A stretch of 47,911 nt of DNA, from contig JAPKMW010000095.1 of the NCBI GenBank assembly GCA_026645575.1, forward strand, positions 1-47,911. The letters run 5' to 3'. Made by a program: the position numbers and the translations under genes. How positions within the stretch are numbered: the stretch's first letter is position 1; the number at the start of each line of letters is the position of its first letter. Source of the stretch: Caldilineaceae bacterium. GTDB taxonomy: Bacteria > Chloroflexota > Anaerolineae > Caldilineales > Caldilineaceae. Shown in pieces: positions 33,193 to 41,330 of the stretch. The notes beneath the pieces are model-generated. The model saw nothing but the letters and a program-made list of their open reading frames with translations, did no database searches and was not told the DNA's origin.

Positions 33193-34329
33193 TTAATACT
33201 CCGCCACCACACACGCCCGAAAACGTTCTTCATCCCACTCGGCGCCCCAACCGGGGCCATCGGGCGGGGCGATGTGACCATCGACGATCAGCGGGCCGTT
33301 GAGGATACCCCAGAGTTCGCCGCCGGTGCGGTTGCCATCGGCGGTCATCGCGAAGTATTCGTAAAAATCGGTGTTGTCGATACAGCAGCCGAGATGCGCA
33401 TGAACCAGACCAGCCAGACCCCCTTGGGCATTCATCTCAATATTCGTGCCATAGAGTTCGGCAAAGTGCGCCATCTTGAGGACTTGGGTTGTGCCGTTGC
33501 GGGCGTTGGCGCGTAGGCGGTCGGTGCCGCCCTGAATCAGCCACTGGCTGGACAGACCAATGTCGTGCATCAACATCTCATTCGCCATCACCGGCATGGT
33601 CAGTTCTCGACAGAGAATTTGGTATTGGTTGAGCTTTTGTTCATGGAATGGCTCCTCCAGCCAGATAAAGCCCAGTTCTTCCATGACATGGCCCACCTCA
33701 ATCGCTTCGCGCAAGTCATAGGAGCAGACCGGGTCGTTAATCAGTGCATAATCCGGCCCCACTTCCTGGCGCACCTGCTGGAAGATTGGGATGTCCGCCT
33801 TGCCGCCTTTGTAGGAGTGGAATTTGTAGGCGTTGACGCCCATCGCTTTGCCTAATTCAATATGGCGCAGGTAATCATTCACCGTGCCATCGCCGCTGGT
33901 GAGATAGACCGGGAAGCGGTCGCGCACCTTGCCGACCAGCGCATAGACTGGCAGCCCCGCTGCTTTGCCCAGAATATCCCACAGGCAGTTGTCAAAGTCG
34001 CCAAACCAGCCGGGGGGTTGATAGAGCCAGCGCGTCCCCTTTTGCAACATCTGGTAGAGCCGTTCCCGATGGCGGACGTCTTCGCCCAACACTTGATTGC
34101 GCAGAATTTCCACCTGGTGAGGCAGCATAGTGGTCGTACAGCGACCAACAATCCCTTCCTCCGTGACAACCTCGATAAAATTTTGGCGCAAAGGTTGGTT
34201 GGCCGGCTTACCACCGGTATGGGTGTATTGGATGCGCAACAAGTTGGGCACCTGCATCAGTTTCAGACTCGACCCTGTCCGTTTGTCCGGCGCTTCGAGT
34301 ACATAGAGACGAACGGCGGCAATTTTCAT
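33193..34329 (-). CDS. Enolase-superfamily (mandelate racemase/muconate lactonizing type) dehydratase
   Basis: A 378-residue enzyme that abstracts the proton next to a carboxylate, probably a sugar-acid dehydratase. The N-terminal capping domain is 1-130. The barrel has the base region AYKFHSYKGG (Lys169) and three metal ligands, Asp199 (LINDP), Glu225 (WLEEP) and Glu251 (ANEML), then EMNAQGG on a later strand. A good ribosome site (AGGAG) precedes the ATG. Neighbours (SDR, Gfo/Idh oxidoreductase, class II aldolase) fit a pathway that oxidises a sugar to an acid, dehydrates it and cleaves the product. The precise acid cannot be assigned. Confidence 0.88.
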   Translation of the reverse strand: MKIAAVRLYVLEAPDKRTGSSLKLMQVPNLLRIQYTHTGGKPANQPLRQNFIEVVTEEGIVGRCTTTMLPHQVEILRNQVLGEDVRHRERLYQMLQKGTRWLYQPPGWFGDFDNCLWDILGKAAGLPVYALVGKVRDRFPVYLTSGDGTVNDYLRHIELGKAMGVNAYKFHSYKGGKADIPIFQQVRQEVGPDYALINDPVCSYDLREAIEVGHVMEELGFIWLEEPFHEQKLNQYQILCRELTMPVMANEMLMHDIGLSSQWLIQGGTDRLRANARNGTTQVLKMAHFAELYGTNIEMNAQGGLAGLVHAHLGCCIDNTDFYEYFAMTADGNRTGGELWGILNGPLIVDGHIAPPDGPGWGAEWDEERFRACVVAEY

Positions 34330-34551
34330 CCTAAACTCCTCCCCAAGGTTTTATGGTTCATCAAAAGCGGAATATGGTTCATGTACTCCTGTAGGTATAA
34401 AACAACAAAACGGCAAAAAACGCAAAGTCAAAAAACAGAACCCAGGTCCAACAGATTCGGTAGTTTCGCGCGTCCGATGGTATGATAGCAGGCTCATAAT
34501 CTTACAGAAAACAAAGGAATTAAACTTTTTTCGTACACAAAGGATCCAGTT

Positions 34552-36030
34552 ATGCCAAGTCGACGTGATTTTTTACAGGCAAGTGTACTGCTGGCAACCG
34601 GTAGCTCGCTGCTCAACGCCATGCGGGCCGAAGCCCAGTCAATTTTTCTTCCCATTGTTACCAGTAGCGCCGACCAGACACCGGTGAATCAACCAGATGA
34701 ATCAGCCGTTGATCTGGAAGAGCAGGTGGATACAACCGCACAAGGGGATGTCACGCTGGTCATTGGCGCCGGCATCGCCGGGTTGGCAGCGGCGCGGATG
34801 CTGACCAACAGTGGGCGCAAAGTCATTGTGGTGGAAGCCCGCAACCGTATCGGCGGACGGCTCTGGAGCGAGCGTTCCTGGCCTAATGCCCCCGTAGATC
34901 TGGGCGCTTCTTGGATTCATGGCGTGCGTGGCAACCCACTTACTAAACTGGCCAATGAGCTAAATTTGCCGCGCAAATCAACCGATTTTGACAATAGTGC
35001 ATCCTATGCTGCTGATGGCCGCGCCCTCAGCGATGAAGAGGTGCAAACGATTAGTGATAACTTTGACGACGTGATGGAGCAAATGGAAACCGTTCGTGGT
35101 GCCAGGGAAGCCGATGATCTTGCCGACCTCCCGTTGAAGACGGTGTTTGAGCAGATTCTTACCAAGCGGCGCGACCCGGCGACCATGCAACGAGCGCTGC
35201 GTTGGTCAATCAACACGAATATTGAGCATGAATACGCCGCCGACAGCAGCGATCTCTCGCTCTACTACTGGGACGATCAGAACGAGTCGTTACCCGGCGG
35301 TGATGTTGTCTTTCCGCAGGGCTATGACCAAATTTTGACCAATCTGGCTAAGGAGCTGGATATTCGCCTGGGCCAGGTTGTACAGCGCATTGCCTACGGC
35401 ACGAGCGGCGTCACTGTCACCACCAACCAAGGGCGAGTCAGTGGCACGCGCGCCATCATCACGCTACCGTTGGGCGTCCTCAAGCGCGGTTCCGTCATCT
35501 TTGCCCCGGCGTTGCCGGCGGCCAAAGTCAACGCCATCAAGCGGCTCAACATGGGTGTTCTCAACAAAACCTACCTACGCTTCCCTTATGTCTTCTGGGA
35601 TCAGGAAGTGGAGTGGCTGGATTATGTTGGTGAACGTATTGGCGAATGGGCGGAATGGCTGAATGTCTACTACTACACCAAACAGCCGATCCTGATGGGC
35701 TTTAACGCCGGCGCTTATGGCGCCCAAATCGAAAGTCTCACCGATGAAGCAATTGTCGCCGGCGCGATGAAGGTCTTGCGCACCATCTACGGCGCCAGCA
35801 TTCCCAACCCGGACGCCTGGCAGATCACCCGCTGGGGTTCCGATCCCTTTGCCTACGGCTCCTACGCCCACATCCCGCCGGGCGCCAGCCCCGCCGACTA
35901 TGTGACCTTGGCTAAACCAGTCAGCAATCGGCTCTACTTTGCCGGGGAAGCGACTCATCGCCAATACCCATCGACCGTGCATGGCGCGTTTCTGTCCGGT
36001 CAACGCGCTGCCCAACAGATTCTTGGGTAA
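34552..36030 (+). CDS. Tat-exported flavin monoamine oxidase family protein
   Basis: A 492-residue FAD enzyme that oxidises primary or polyamines. Residues 1-28 are a twin-arginine signal (SRRDFLQ, then a hydrophobic stretch), so the folded flavoprotein is exported. Directly after it comes QSIFLPIVTSS, like the FLPLI tail of the secreted epimerase. The dinucleotide fold is VIGAGIAGLAAARM with VVEARNRIGGRLWS. The substrate domain includes DLGASWIHG, and the C-terminus is the FAD motif LYFAGEATHRQYPSTVHGA. The ribosome site is AAAGGA. It is the only plus-strand gene in this metabolic cluster, diverging from the dehydratase. Confidence 0.93.
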   Translation: MPSRRDFLQASVLLATGSSLLNAMRAEAQSIFLPIVTSSADQTPVNQPDESAVDLEEQVDTTAQGDVTLVIGAGIAGLAAARMLTNSGRKVIVVEARNRIGGRLWSERSWPNAPVDLGASWIHGVRGNPLTKLANELNLPRKSTDFDNSASYAADGRALSDEEVQTISDNFDDVMEQMETVRGAREADDLADLPLKTVFEQILTKRRDPATMQRALRWSINTNIEHEYAADSSDLSLYYWDDQNESLPGGDVVFPQGYDQILTNLAKELDIRLGQVVQRIAYGTSGVTVTTNQGRVSGTRAIITLPLGVLKRGSVIFAPALPAAKVNAIKRLNMGVLNKTYLRFPYVFWDQEVEWLDYVGERIGEWAEWLNVYYYTKQPILMGFNAGAYGAQIESLTDEAIVAGAMKVLRTIYGASIPNPDAWQITRWGSDPFAYGSYAHIPPGASPADYVTLAKPVSNRLYFAGEATHRQYPSTVHGAFLSGQRAAQQILG

Positions 36031-36065
36031 GCAATAGTCTGTACAACGAAGGTGATGGATAAATC

Positions 36066-36119
36066 GTAGTAAAGACTTTAGTCTTCCGGTAGCGTCTCAA
36101 AGACTAAAGTCTTTACTAC
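36066..36119. repeat. 20-bp perfect palindrome between convergent genes
   Basis: Arms 36066-36085 (GTAGTAAAGACTTTAGTCTT) and 36100-36119 are perfectly complementary with a 14-nt loop. It lies between the converging amine oxidase and PhyH genes, a natural place for a two-way terminator, but it lacks T-tracts. A decayed relative is at 15730-15770. Confidence 0.85.
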
Positions 36120-36138
36120 AAGTCATTGAACGGGTGGG

Positions 36139-36918
36139 TTACTCGGCAAAGGGGAAGGTGCCACGATAGCCTAACGTCTCCAGCGTAAACTGTGGGTCGC
36201 TGACAAAGCGAATGCCAGGGAACATGGGATTTTGCTGGTAGTGCAGCACAATGTTGGCGCGCATCTGACCAGCCGGATCGATGCCAAACTTGGCCCCCTG
36301 ATGCGGAATGTGGCTGAAAAAGATCACCGCGTCACCAGCCAGCGGGTGGAGATCTTCCCGCTCCTGTTCATCACACCAGCGCTGGAAGGGATCATTGCGA
36401 TCTTCGGTGTAGCGCAGGTTGGGGCGCAGATATTCCGGTACAGGTCGGCTCAGATACCCTTTGACAAAGGTCAGCCGGCCATGTTCCGGTGTGTTATCGG
36501 TGAGGTAAAAGGTGGCGTTCATGCATAAGCCCACCACTGGTTGCTCGGCACCGGCTTTCTCAGCCTGGTAGTAGTAATCATAAAAATCCATGTGCCACTC
36601 TTGCGTATACGCCCCCGGATTGACATGGGCGCGCAAACTGCGTAATTGGCACTGCTTGCCCAAAATCGCCTTCAAATAGGGGGACGTGCTGGGATGACTC
36701 ATCAAACCTTTCGCCAGTTCCGGCTGGAGCAACAGCAGTTTTTCAAAGGCGACGTTGCCCACGCCATTGCTGATCTCATACTGCTTATGCTCATAAAGAT
36801 CGTATAGCACTTCTTTCCAGCGGTTGACCAGCGCCGGGTCGAGCGCCTGCGGAATGAGCAGATAACCATCTCGTTTTAACTGTGCCAGCTTTTGTTCAAG
36901 TGTCGTTGTATCCATCAT
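36139..36918 (-). CDS. Phytanoyl-CoA dioxygenase (PhyH) family protein, canonical HxD
   Basis: A 259-residue Fe(II)/2-oxoglutarate oxygenase. It has LKRDGYLLIPQAL at the start, the proximal iron ligands in EWHMDF (His109, Asp111), a TFVKGYLS segment, and a distal His in the SHIPHQGAKFG region (His206 likely). Two adjacent ATG codons (36918, 36915) follow AGGAG. The mRNA leader begins with a 30-bp hairpin that ends 20 nt before the start codon. A second PhyH gene lies immediately upstream on the same strand. Substrate unknown; a hydroxylation is expected. Confidence 0.88.
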   Translation of the reverse strand: MMDTTTLEQKLAQLKRDGYLLIPQALDPALVNRWKEVLYDLYEHKQYEISNGVGNVAFEKLLLLQPELAKGLMSHPSTSPYLKAILGKQCQLRSLRAHVNPGAYTQEWHMDFYDYYYQAEKAGAEQPVVGLCMNATFYLTDNTPEHGRLTFVKGYLSRPVPEYLRPNLRYTEDRNDPFQRWCDEQEREDLHPLAGDAVIFFSHIPHQGAKFGIDPAGQMRANIVLHYQQNPMFPGIRFVSDPQFTLETLGYRGTFPFAE

Positions 36919-36938
36919 CTTCTCCTTGTCACTACACA

Positions 36939-37017
36939 ACACTACAACGGATTTAGGAAGGAGCGGATTTGCACCTGCGGGGTAAAAATCCGCTCCTTCC
37001 TAAATCCGTTGTAGTGT
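36939..37017. repeat. 30-bp perfect palindrome overlapping a gene end, ACACTACA family, copy 2
   Basis: Arms 36939-36968 and 36988-37017 are perfectly complementary with a 19-nt loop. The second arm is translated as the last codons (TLQRI) and the TAG stop of the upstream PhyH gene. The other end is 20 nt from the next PhyH start codon. On the minus strand no T-tract follows, so it is a leader or processing hairpin rather than a simple terminator. Confidence 0.88.
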
Positions 37018-37926
37018 CTCCACATACCCATCCTGCTTCTGTTTGCGCCAGTCGGGGTGATAGCCGTGAGTGCTGCCGTAGCCATAGGAGCGACCAATTT
37101 GATTGGGGCTGGACCAGGGCCACGCCTGCCCGCCAATGATGCGGTAGTCGTCACCTTTGCCACAGAGCCAGTAAAACATATGCGCCACATAGCGCGCCTG
37201 GTTGTGACCGCCGTAATAGGCGGTTTGGAAATCAAAGTCCGGTTCGATGATCCAATCCCGCTGGGGAGCGACGGTGCGCCAGTAGTTATACTTGAGCATA
37301 TGACGAATGCCGGTGGCGGTTGAGACGCCACGCCGATGGAGGATGCTCTGGTGGTGAATGCCAATGGTGCCGGCGGGGCCATCGGTGAAGACGCCGGCCT
37401 CTTCTTCTTTGCGCTGGCTGGGGCCAATATGGGTGCCGGGCATCAGTTCGGTGGGGCCGAGTTCGATGGGCGTGTCCTGGGGAAAATAGAAGACCTCAAC
37501 AAAGTTAAGTTCCGGGCCAAAGACATGGTCGGCGTCATGGTGCCAGCGTTGTGGCGGCGACGGACAGACGATGCGGTGATGACTCGCCAGGATCGGCAAG
37601 CCCACGTTGCGCCCCAAGAGCGAACGCATAATGCCCGTCAGTTGCGGATTGAGCAACACATGTTCCAGAAACCAATCTTCCAAGAAAATGGTGCTGGGTT
37701 CATGCGAGGCGCGAATCCGTTCTAGATCGGCTTGGGTCATGCCGGCGGGGATATAACTGGGGTTGGCGGGGATTCTTCCCTCCAGGTAGTCACAGGCGCG
37801 CTGGTTGATCTCTGGCGGTACAACCCCGCGTAACAGGATGTACCCTTGTCGGCAAAATTCCAACACCTGACTGTCCGTCAAGCCGGGTTCACAATCAAAC
37901 GTGCGATTGACAGGATCGTAGTGCAT
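37000..37926 (-). CDS. Phytanoyl-CoA dioxygenase (PhyH) family protein, larger form
   Basis: A 308-residue Fe(II)/2-oxoglutarate oxygenase. The N-terminal part has EFCRQGYILLRGVVPPE. The iron motif is RWHHDADH (His129-His-Asp131), followed by ELGPTELMPGTH and a distal His in SILHRRGVST with Arg after it. The C-terminal 100 residues are rich in Trp, Tyr and His (YYGGHNQARYVAHMFYWL). The ATG at 37926 has AAGGAG upstream; an earlier in-frame ATG at 37944 overlaps that site. The C-terminus lies inside a palindrome. It is not a recent duplicate of the neighbouring PhyH, as the two differ strongly. Confidence 0.87.
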   Translation of the reverse strand: MHYDPVNRTFDCEPGLTDSQVLEFCRQGYILLRGVVPPEINQRACDYLEGRIPANPSYIPAGMTQADLERIRASHEPSTIFLEDWFLEHVLLNPQLTGIMRSLLGRNVGLPILASHHRIVCPSPPQRWHHDADHVFGPELNFVEVFYFPQDTPIELGPTELMPGTHIGPSQRKEEEAGVFTDGPAGTIGIHHQSILHRRGVSTATGIRHMLKYNYWRTVAPQRDWIIEPDFDFQTAYYGGHNQARYVAHMFYWLCGKGDDYRIIGGQAWPWSSPNQIGRSYGYGSTHGYHPDWRKQKQDGYVETLQRI

Positions 37927-37980
37927 CACGCGCTCCTTGTTCATGGTCGAATCGTTCCAACAGTAGTCAACTATTTCAGG

Positions 37981-38043
37981 TTACACAGATAGGAAGAAGC
38001 ACGGGTATGGTCAAAATATCCGTGCTTCTTCCTATCTGTGTAA
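37981..38043. repeat. 24-bp perfect palindrome
   Basis: Arms 37981-38004 (TTACACAGATAGGAAGAAGC then ACGG) and 38020-38043 are perfectly complementary, loop 15 nt. It fills the gap between the Gfo/Idh gene stop and the PhyH start. On the plus strand it is followed by ACTTTTTG. The genes here run on the minus strand. Confidence 0.87.
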
Positions 38044-38075
38044 ACTTTTTGTTGCGGGATTGTCCTGGTTAGGAA

Positions 38076-39071
38076 TTAAACTGCGATTGCTACTTGCGCA
38101 CCACTCTGCGCAGAACGTAACATCGCTTCGATCACTGCGACATCCAGCAAACCCTCTTCCGGTGTGTTGATGTGGGGTTGCCCGGTGGTGATGGCGGCAG
38201 CGAAGGCGGCAAATTCGTTTTGTACACCGTCAAATTTAGGACAGGAGATCACTTCGGTCTCATTGCCGCGCGTCAACTCGATTTCGCCCCGTTGCACCCG
38301 CATGGCGCCGCCATCGCCCACTAGATGAAGATAGCCCGACCAGGGAGCGCCGACAGCATAGGTAACCAGGTAGGAGCCAATGACGCCATTGGCAAAGCGC
38401 AGTGTGGCGCTGAGGGTGTCTGCCGTGGCAAAAGTGGTGGAGGCATGGGTTGTCATTGCCGTCACTGCCGCAATTTCGCCAACCACCAACCGGAGGGCGG
38501 ACATATGATGCACCCCGCCATCCACCAAAGTGCCACCGGGAAACTCGCCAGCGCGCCGCCAGTGGGTGTGGAAATATTTGCTATTGGGTGGCATGGGCAG
38601 ATAGAGCGCCATCTGACAAGTGATGGGACGACCAATGGCGCCATTCTTCACCAATTCAGCGGCTTTGATATAGGCCGACTCATAGCGCCAATTTTCTGCC
38701 ACCATCCAGACCTGGCGCTCTTGTTGGTAAGCGGCCAGCAGTTGGCGACAGGTGGCGACATCAGGCGCCAGCGGCTTTTCGCTGATGACATGCTTGCCGC
38801 TGGCCAACGCCTGCGCCACTACCGGCGGCATTACCGGAATGGGTAGCACCACATCGACGGCATCAATATCGGGCGCCATCAAGAGGGCCGTCAGATCGGT
38901 GTAGATTTTGACATCGGAGCCGATCTTAGCAGCCAGCGCTTGGGCGGTGGCCGCGGTGCGGCTGTAGACGGCGGTGATGACAAAGCGGTCGCTCAGGTTA
39001 CGCAACGACGGCAGGTGCGCATCCTGCGCAAAGATGCCGGCGCCCAATAAAGCCAGTCGAATTGGTTGCAT
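38076..39071 (-). CDS. Gfo/Idh/MocA family oxidoreductase
   Basis: A 331-residue NAD(P)-dependent dehydrogenase of the inositol 2-dehydrogenase/glucose-fructose oxidoreductase type. The N-terminal Rossmann domain has LALLGAGIFAQDAHLPSL, VYSRTAATAQAL and the signature SEKPLAPD. VAENWRYES and DGGVHHMSALR form the active-site region. It acts on a sugar or cyclitol. The start at 39071 removes an upstream extension that overlaps the nitrilase gene. The gap to the nitrilase gene upstream is 13 nt, so they are co-transcribed. It fits the first oxidation in a sugar-acid route with the enolase-superfamily dehydratase. Confidence 0.9.
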   Translation of the reverse strand: MQPIRLALLGAGIFAQDAHLPSLRNLSDRFVITAVYSRTAATAQALAAKIGSDVKIYTDLTALLMAPDIDAVDVVLPIPVMPPVVAQALASGKHVISEKPLAPDVATCRQLLAAYQQERQVWMVAENWRYESAYIKAAELVKNGAIGRPITCQMALYLPMPPNSKYFHTHWRRAGEFPGGTLVDGGVHHMSALRLVVGEIAAVTAMTTHASTTFATADTLSATLRFANGVIGSYLVTYAVGAPWSGYLHLVGDGGAMRVQRGEIELTRGNETEVISCPKFDGVQNEFAAFAAAITTGQPHINTPEEGLLDVAVIEAMLRSAQSGAQVAIAV

Positions 39072-39084
39072 ACGGTTACTCTCA

Positions 39085-40107
39085 TCAAACTGGTTGCAAC
39101 GCCACTCCGGTAGGTTGGTTGGCGTGCTGTAGGGAAAAGTGATGGTGGTTGTGATCAGCGTTGACCGCTGCTTCATAGATCGCCGCCCGATTCAACGCTG
39201 GCGCGTCCCAGTCGCGTTCGGCCGCCGAACCATGATAGATCGGCCACTGGCGCGCCCAATCCCGGTGATTGATGACCTGCCCTTGTTGGCGCACTTCGTC
39301 AATGCGCGCCAAGTCGAGTTCGGCGATGAGCCATTGTGCCTGGTTCATCTCGCCTTGGGCCAAAATGCCGTCGCTAGGAAAGCCATAATCAACTGGTGTA
39401 AAGAAGCTGGCGGCCCCAACATTGATGTCGATCGCCTCTGACCAATCCACGGCGCCGACCAGCGGCGACATGACCACATAACATTGGTTTTCCAGCGCGC
39501 GCGCCTGGCAACCGATGCGCACGCGATTGAAGCCGGCCACGGTGTCGGTGCAACTGGGCGCCAGAAGCAGTTTCGCCCCCATCTCCACCTGCCGCCGGGC
39601 GATGAGCGGAAATTCACTGTCATAACAGATCGAAATGCCGATCAAGCCGTGGGGCGTCGAAATGACTTTCACGATGTCGCCAGGCGAGATCTCCCATAAC
39701 TCGTTCTCAAAGCGGGTCATGATCAATTTGTCTTGAAAATCAATGGCGCCATCCGGTGTACAGACATAGGCGCGATTGCGGTAGCTGCCATTGGGCAACA
39801 TCACTGGAAAGCTGGCGGCAACAATGGTCACGCCAAAGCGTTGCGCCAGTTGACTATGGAGGGTGCGATAGCCAGGCAGCAATGACTGCAACGCTTGAAG
39901 CTGCCCGGACAAACTTTTATAAATCGTCGGCGAAAAGAGCGAAGCCAGTTCCAGACAGCCATACTCTGGAAAGAGTAGCAACTGGGCATTTTCCTCAACG
40001 GCTTCGCTCACCATCGTTGTAATCTTCTGTTCAAACTTCTCCCACCGTCCCAAAAACTCAACCGGATACTGGGCTGCCGCCACCGTCACCAGAGAACTCT
40101 TCTGCAT
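39085..40107 (-). CDS. Carbon-nitrogen hydrolase (nitrilase superfamily)
   Basis: A 340-residue amidase or nitrilase-like hydrolase with the intact catalytic triad Glu48 (LLLFPEYG), Lys127 (DFQDKLIMTRFE) and Cys161 (GISICYDSEFP). The MTRFE after the Lys is seen in the amidase branches that act on small carboxamides. It has no signal peptide and an extended His-rich C-terminus (DHNHHHFSLQH). It is coupled with the Gfo/Idh gene 13 nt downstream. Together with the exported amine oxidase it suggests a nitrogen-bearing substrate for this cluster. Confidence 0.9.
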   Translation of the reverse strand: MQKSSLVTVAAAQYPVEFLGRWEKFEQKITTMVSEAVEENAQLLLFPEYGCLELASLFSPTIYKSLSGQLQALQSLLPGYRTLHSQLAQRFGVTIVAASFPVMLPNGSYRNRAYVCTPDGAIDFQDKLIMTRFENELWEISPGDIVKVISTPHGLIGISICYDSEFPLIARRQVEMGAKLLLAPSCTDTVAGFNRVRIGCQARALENQCYVVMSPLVGAVDWSEAIDINVGAASFFTPVDYGFPSDGILAQGEMNQAQWLIAELDLARIDEVRQQGQVINHRDWARQWPIYHGSAAERDWDAPALNRAAIYEAAVNADHNHHHFSLQHANQPTGVALQPV

Positions 40108-40160
40108 TCCGTTTTACTGACACCTCACTTTATCGATGAACGTTGCTTCTACTGAAATTG

Positions 40161-40233
40161 GTTCGTTAGTTAGTTGGTTAGGTGGTTGGTTGAGCTTGTC
40201 GAAACCAACCACCTAACCAACTAACTAACGAAC
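40161..40233. repeat. 31-bp perfect palindrome with GAGCTTGTCGA loop
   Basis: Arms 40161-40191 and 40203-40233 are perfectly complementary, and the 11-nt loop GAGCTTGTCGA is identical to that of the hairpin at 9805-9861. The arms are built of GTTAG/GGTT short motifs unlike the other copy. The 281-bp gap between aldolase and nitrilase genes holds nothing else I can support. Confidence 0.9.
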
Positions 40234-40388
40234 AATAAATAAGACACAGGCACATAGGTTTGCTGCCCCTATTATACCTGTGTCTCGCTTTTCCTGTCTA
40301 CCGCCAGTTGCACTCTATACAAAAATGATTGCTACAAGGCGAACGTGTGAACGGTAGTAAATTCGCCAGGCGACGCGGAATTCGCAAC

Positions 40389-41219
40389 TTATCCTGCGCG
40401 TCCACTGGCTCCAAAGAGGCGCAGACGATGTTGAGCCACCTCACGCACGCGTGTCATCGCTTGCGTCAAGACGCCGTAATGGTTTTCGCCGGCAGTCAAG
40501 CCTTCCTGCGATCCCTGGTTCCACGCCCGCGCCAGGGCGGCGCCAATGTTAATCTTCACCACCCCCATCTGAATCGCTGCCCGTGCATCCTCTTCGTGAA
40601 TGCCGCTGCCGCCATGCAAGACGAGGGGGCCATGCGCCTGCTCGGCAATCGCCCGCAGCAGATCCAGTTGTAAGCGGCTGGCTTGCCCATGCTCAGAACC
40701 AACCGAAACTGCCAGCATATCGACCTGGCCTTCGGCAAACATCAGCGGCACTTCCTGTGGATTGGTAAACTCTTGGCTGCCCTGCCCACCGCCAAAGGTG
40801 CCTAATTCTCCTTCGACGGCGGCGTTAAACGCATGGGCGACCCGGGCAATGACGGCCGTTTCGGCCACCGCTTCCGCCAGCGGCAACGCATGACCATCAA
40901 ACATGACCGAGCTATAGCCCTCATGGAGACAGCGCAGGTTGTACGCCAACCCCGGCCCATGATCAAGATGGAGAAAGACCGGCACATCCGTCTGCGCCGC
41001 CAGCGTTTTGATGATGCCCGGCAGTGCGCCCAACCCATTGCCAAAGTTCATATGGGCGATGTCGCCGGGATAGGTCTGCACAATGACGGGGGCGCGTTCG
41101 ATGGTGGCGGCTTCGATCACCGCTTTGACCATCTCCAAGTTGCAGACATTAAAGGCGGGCATGGCAAAGCGTTGCTCATAGACATAGCGCAAATATTGGC
41201 GTGGATTGGTGACGAGCAT
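40389..41219 (-). CDS. Class II (zinc) fructose/tagatose-bisphosphate aldolase family protein
   Basis: A 276-residue metal-dependent aldolase that cleaves a ketose (bis)phosphate. It shows PAFNVCNLEMVKA, the catalytic and zinc region FLHLDHG, MFDGHALPL, the EGELGTFGGGQG loop and GVDMLAVSVGSEHG-like and LHGGSGI phosphate-binding motifs. Start at 41219 with AAGAAG upstream. It is at the upstream end of the metabolic cluster and could supply the retro-aldol step after the dehydratase, or act in glycolysis. The C-terminal RLFGASGRAG tail is ordinary. Confidence 0.9.
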   Translation of the reverse strand: MLVTNPRQYLRYVYEQRFAMPAFNVCNLEMVKAVIEAATIERAPVIVQTYPGDIAHMNFGNGLGALPGIIKTLAAQTDVPVFLHLDHGPGLAYNLRCLHEGYSSVMFDGHALPLAEAVAETAVIARVAHAFNAAVEGELGTFGGGQGSQEFTNPQEVPLMFAEGQVDMLAVSVGSEHGQASRLQLDLLRAIAEQAHGPLVLHGGSGIHEEDARAAIQMGVVKINIGAALARAWNQGSQEGLTAGENHYGVLTQAMTRVREVAQHRLRLFGASGRAG

Positions 41220-41254
41220 AAGCTTCTTTCTTTGACAAATAAATTTAAACAAAG

Positions 41255-41328
41255 CGTAGGGGCGCACCCTTGCGGTCGCCCTCCGGTCGCTGGAAAGCCG
41301 GGGGCGACCGCAAGGGTGCGCCCCTACG
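41255..41328. repeat. 27-bp perfect palindrome, GTAGGGGCGC family
   Basis: Arms 41255-41281 and 41302-41328 (CGTAGGGGCGCACCCTTGCG type) are perfectly complementary with a 20-nt loop. A diverged half copy lies at 47690-47722. It separates the M16 peptidase stop (41331) from the aldolase start; on the minus strand it is followed by CTTTGTTTAAATTTATTTG, so it may terminate. Confidence 0.87.
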
Positions 41329-41330
41329 GC

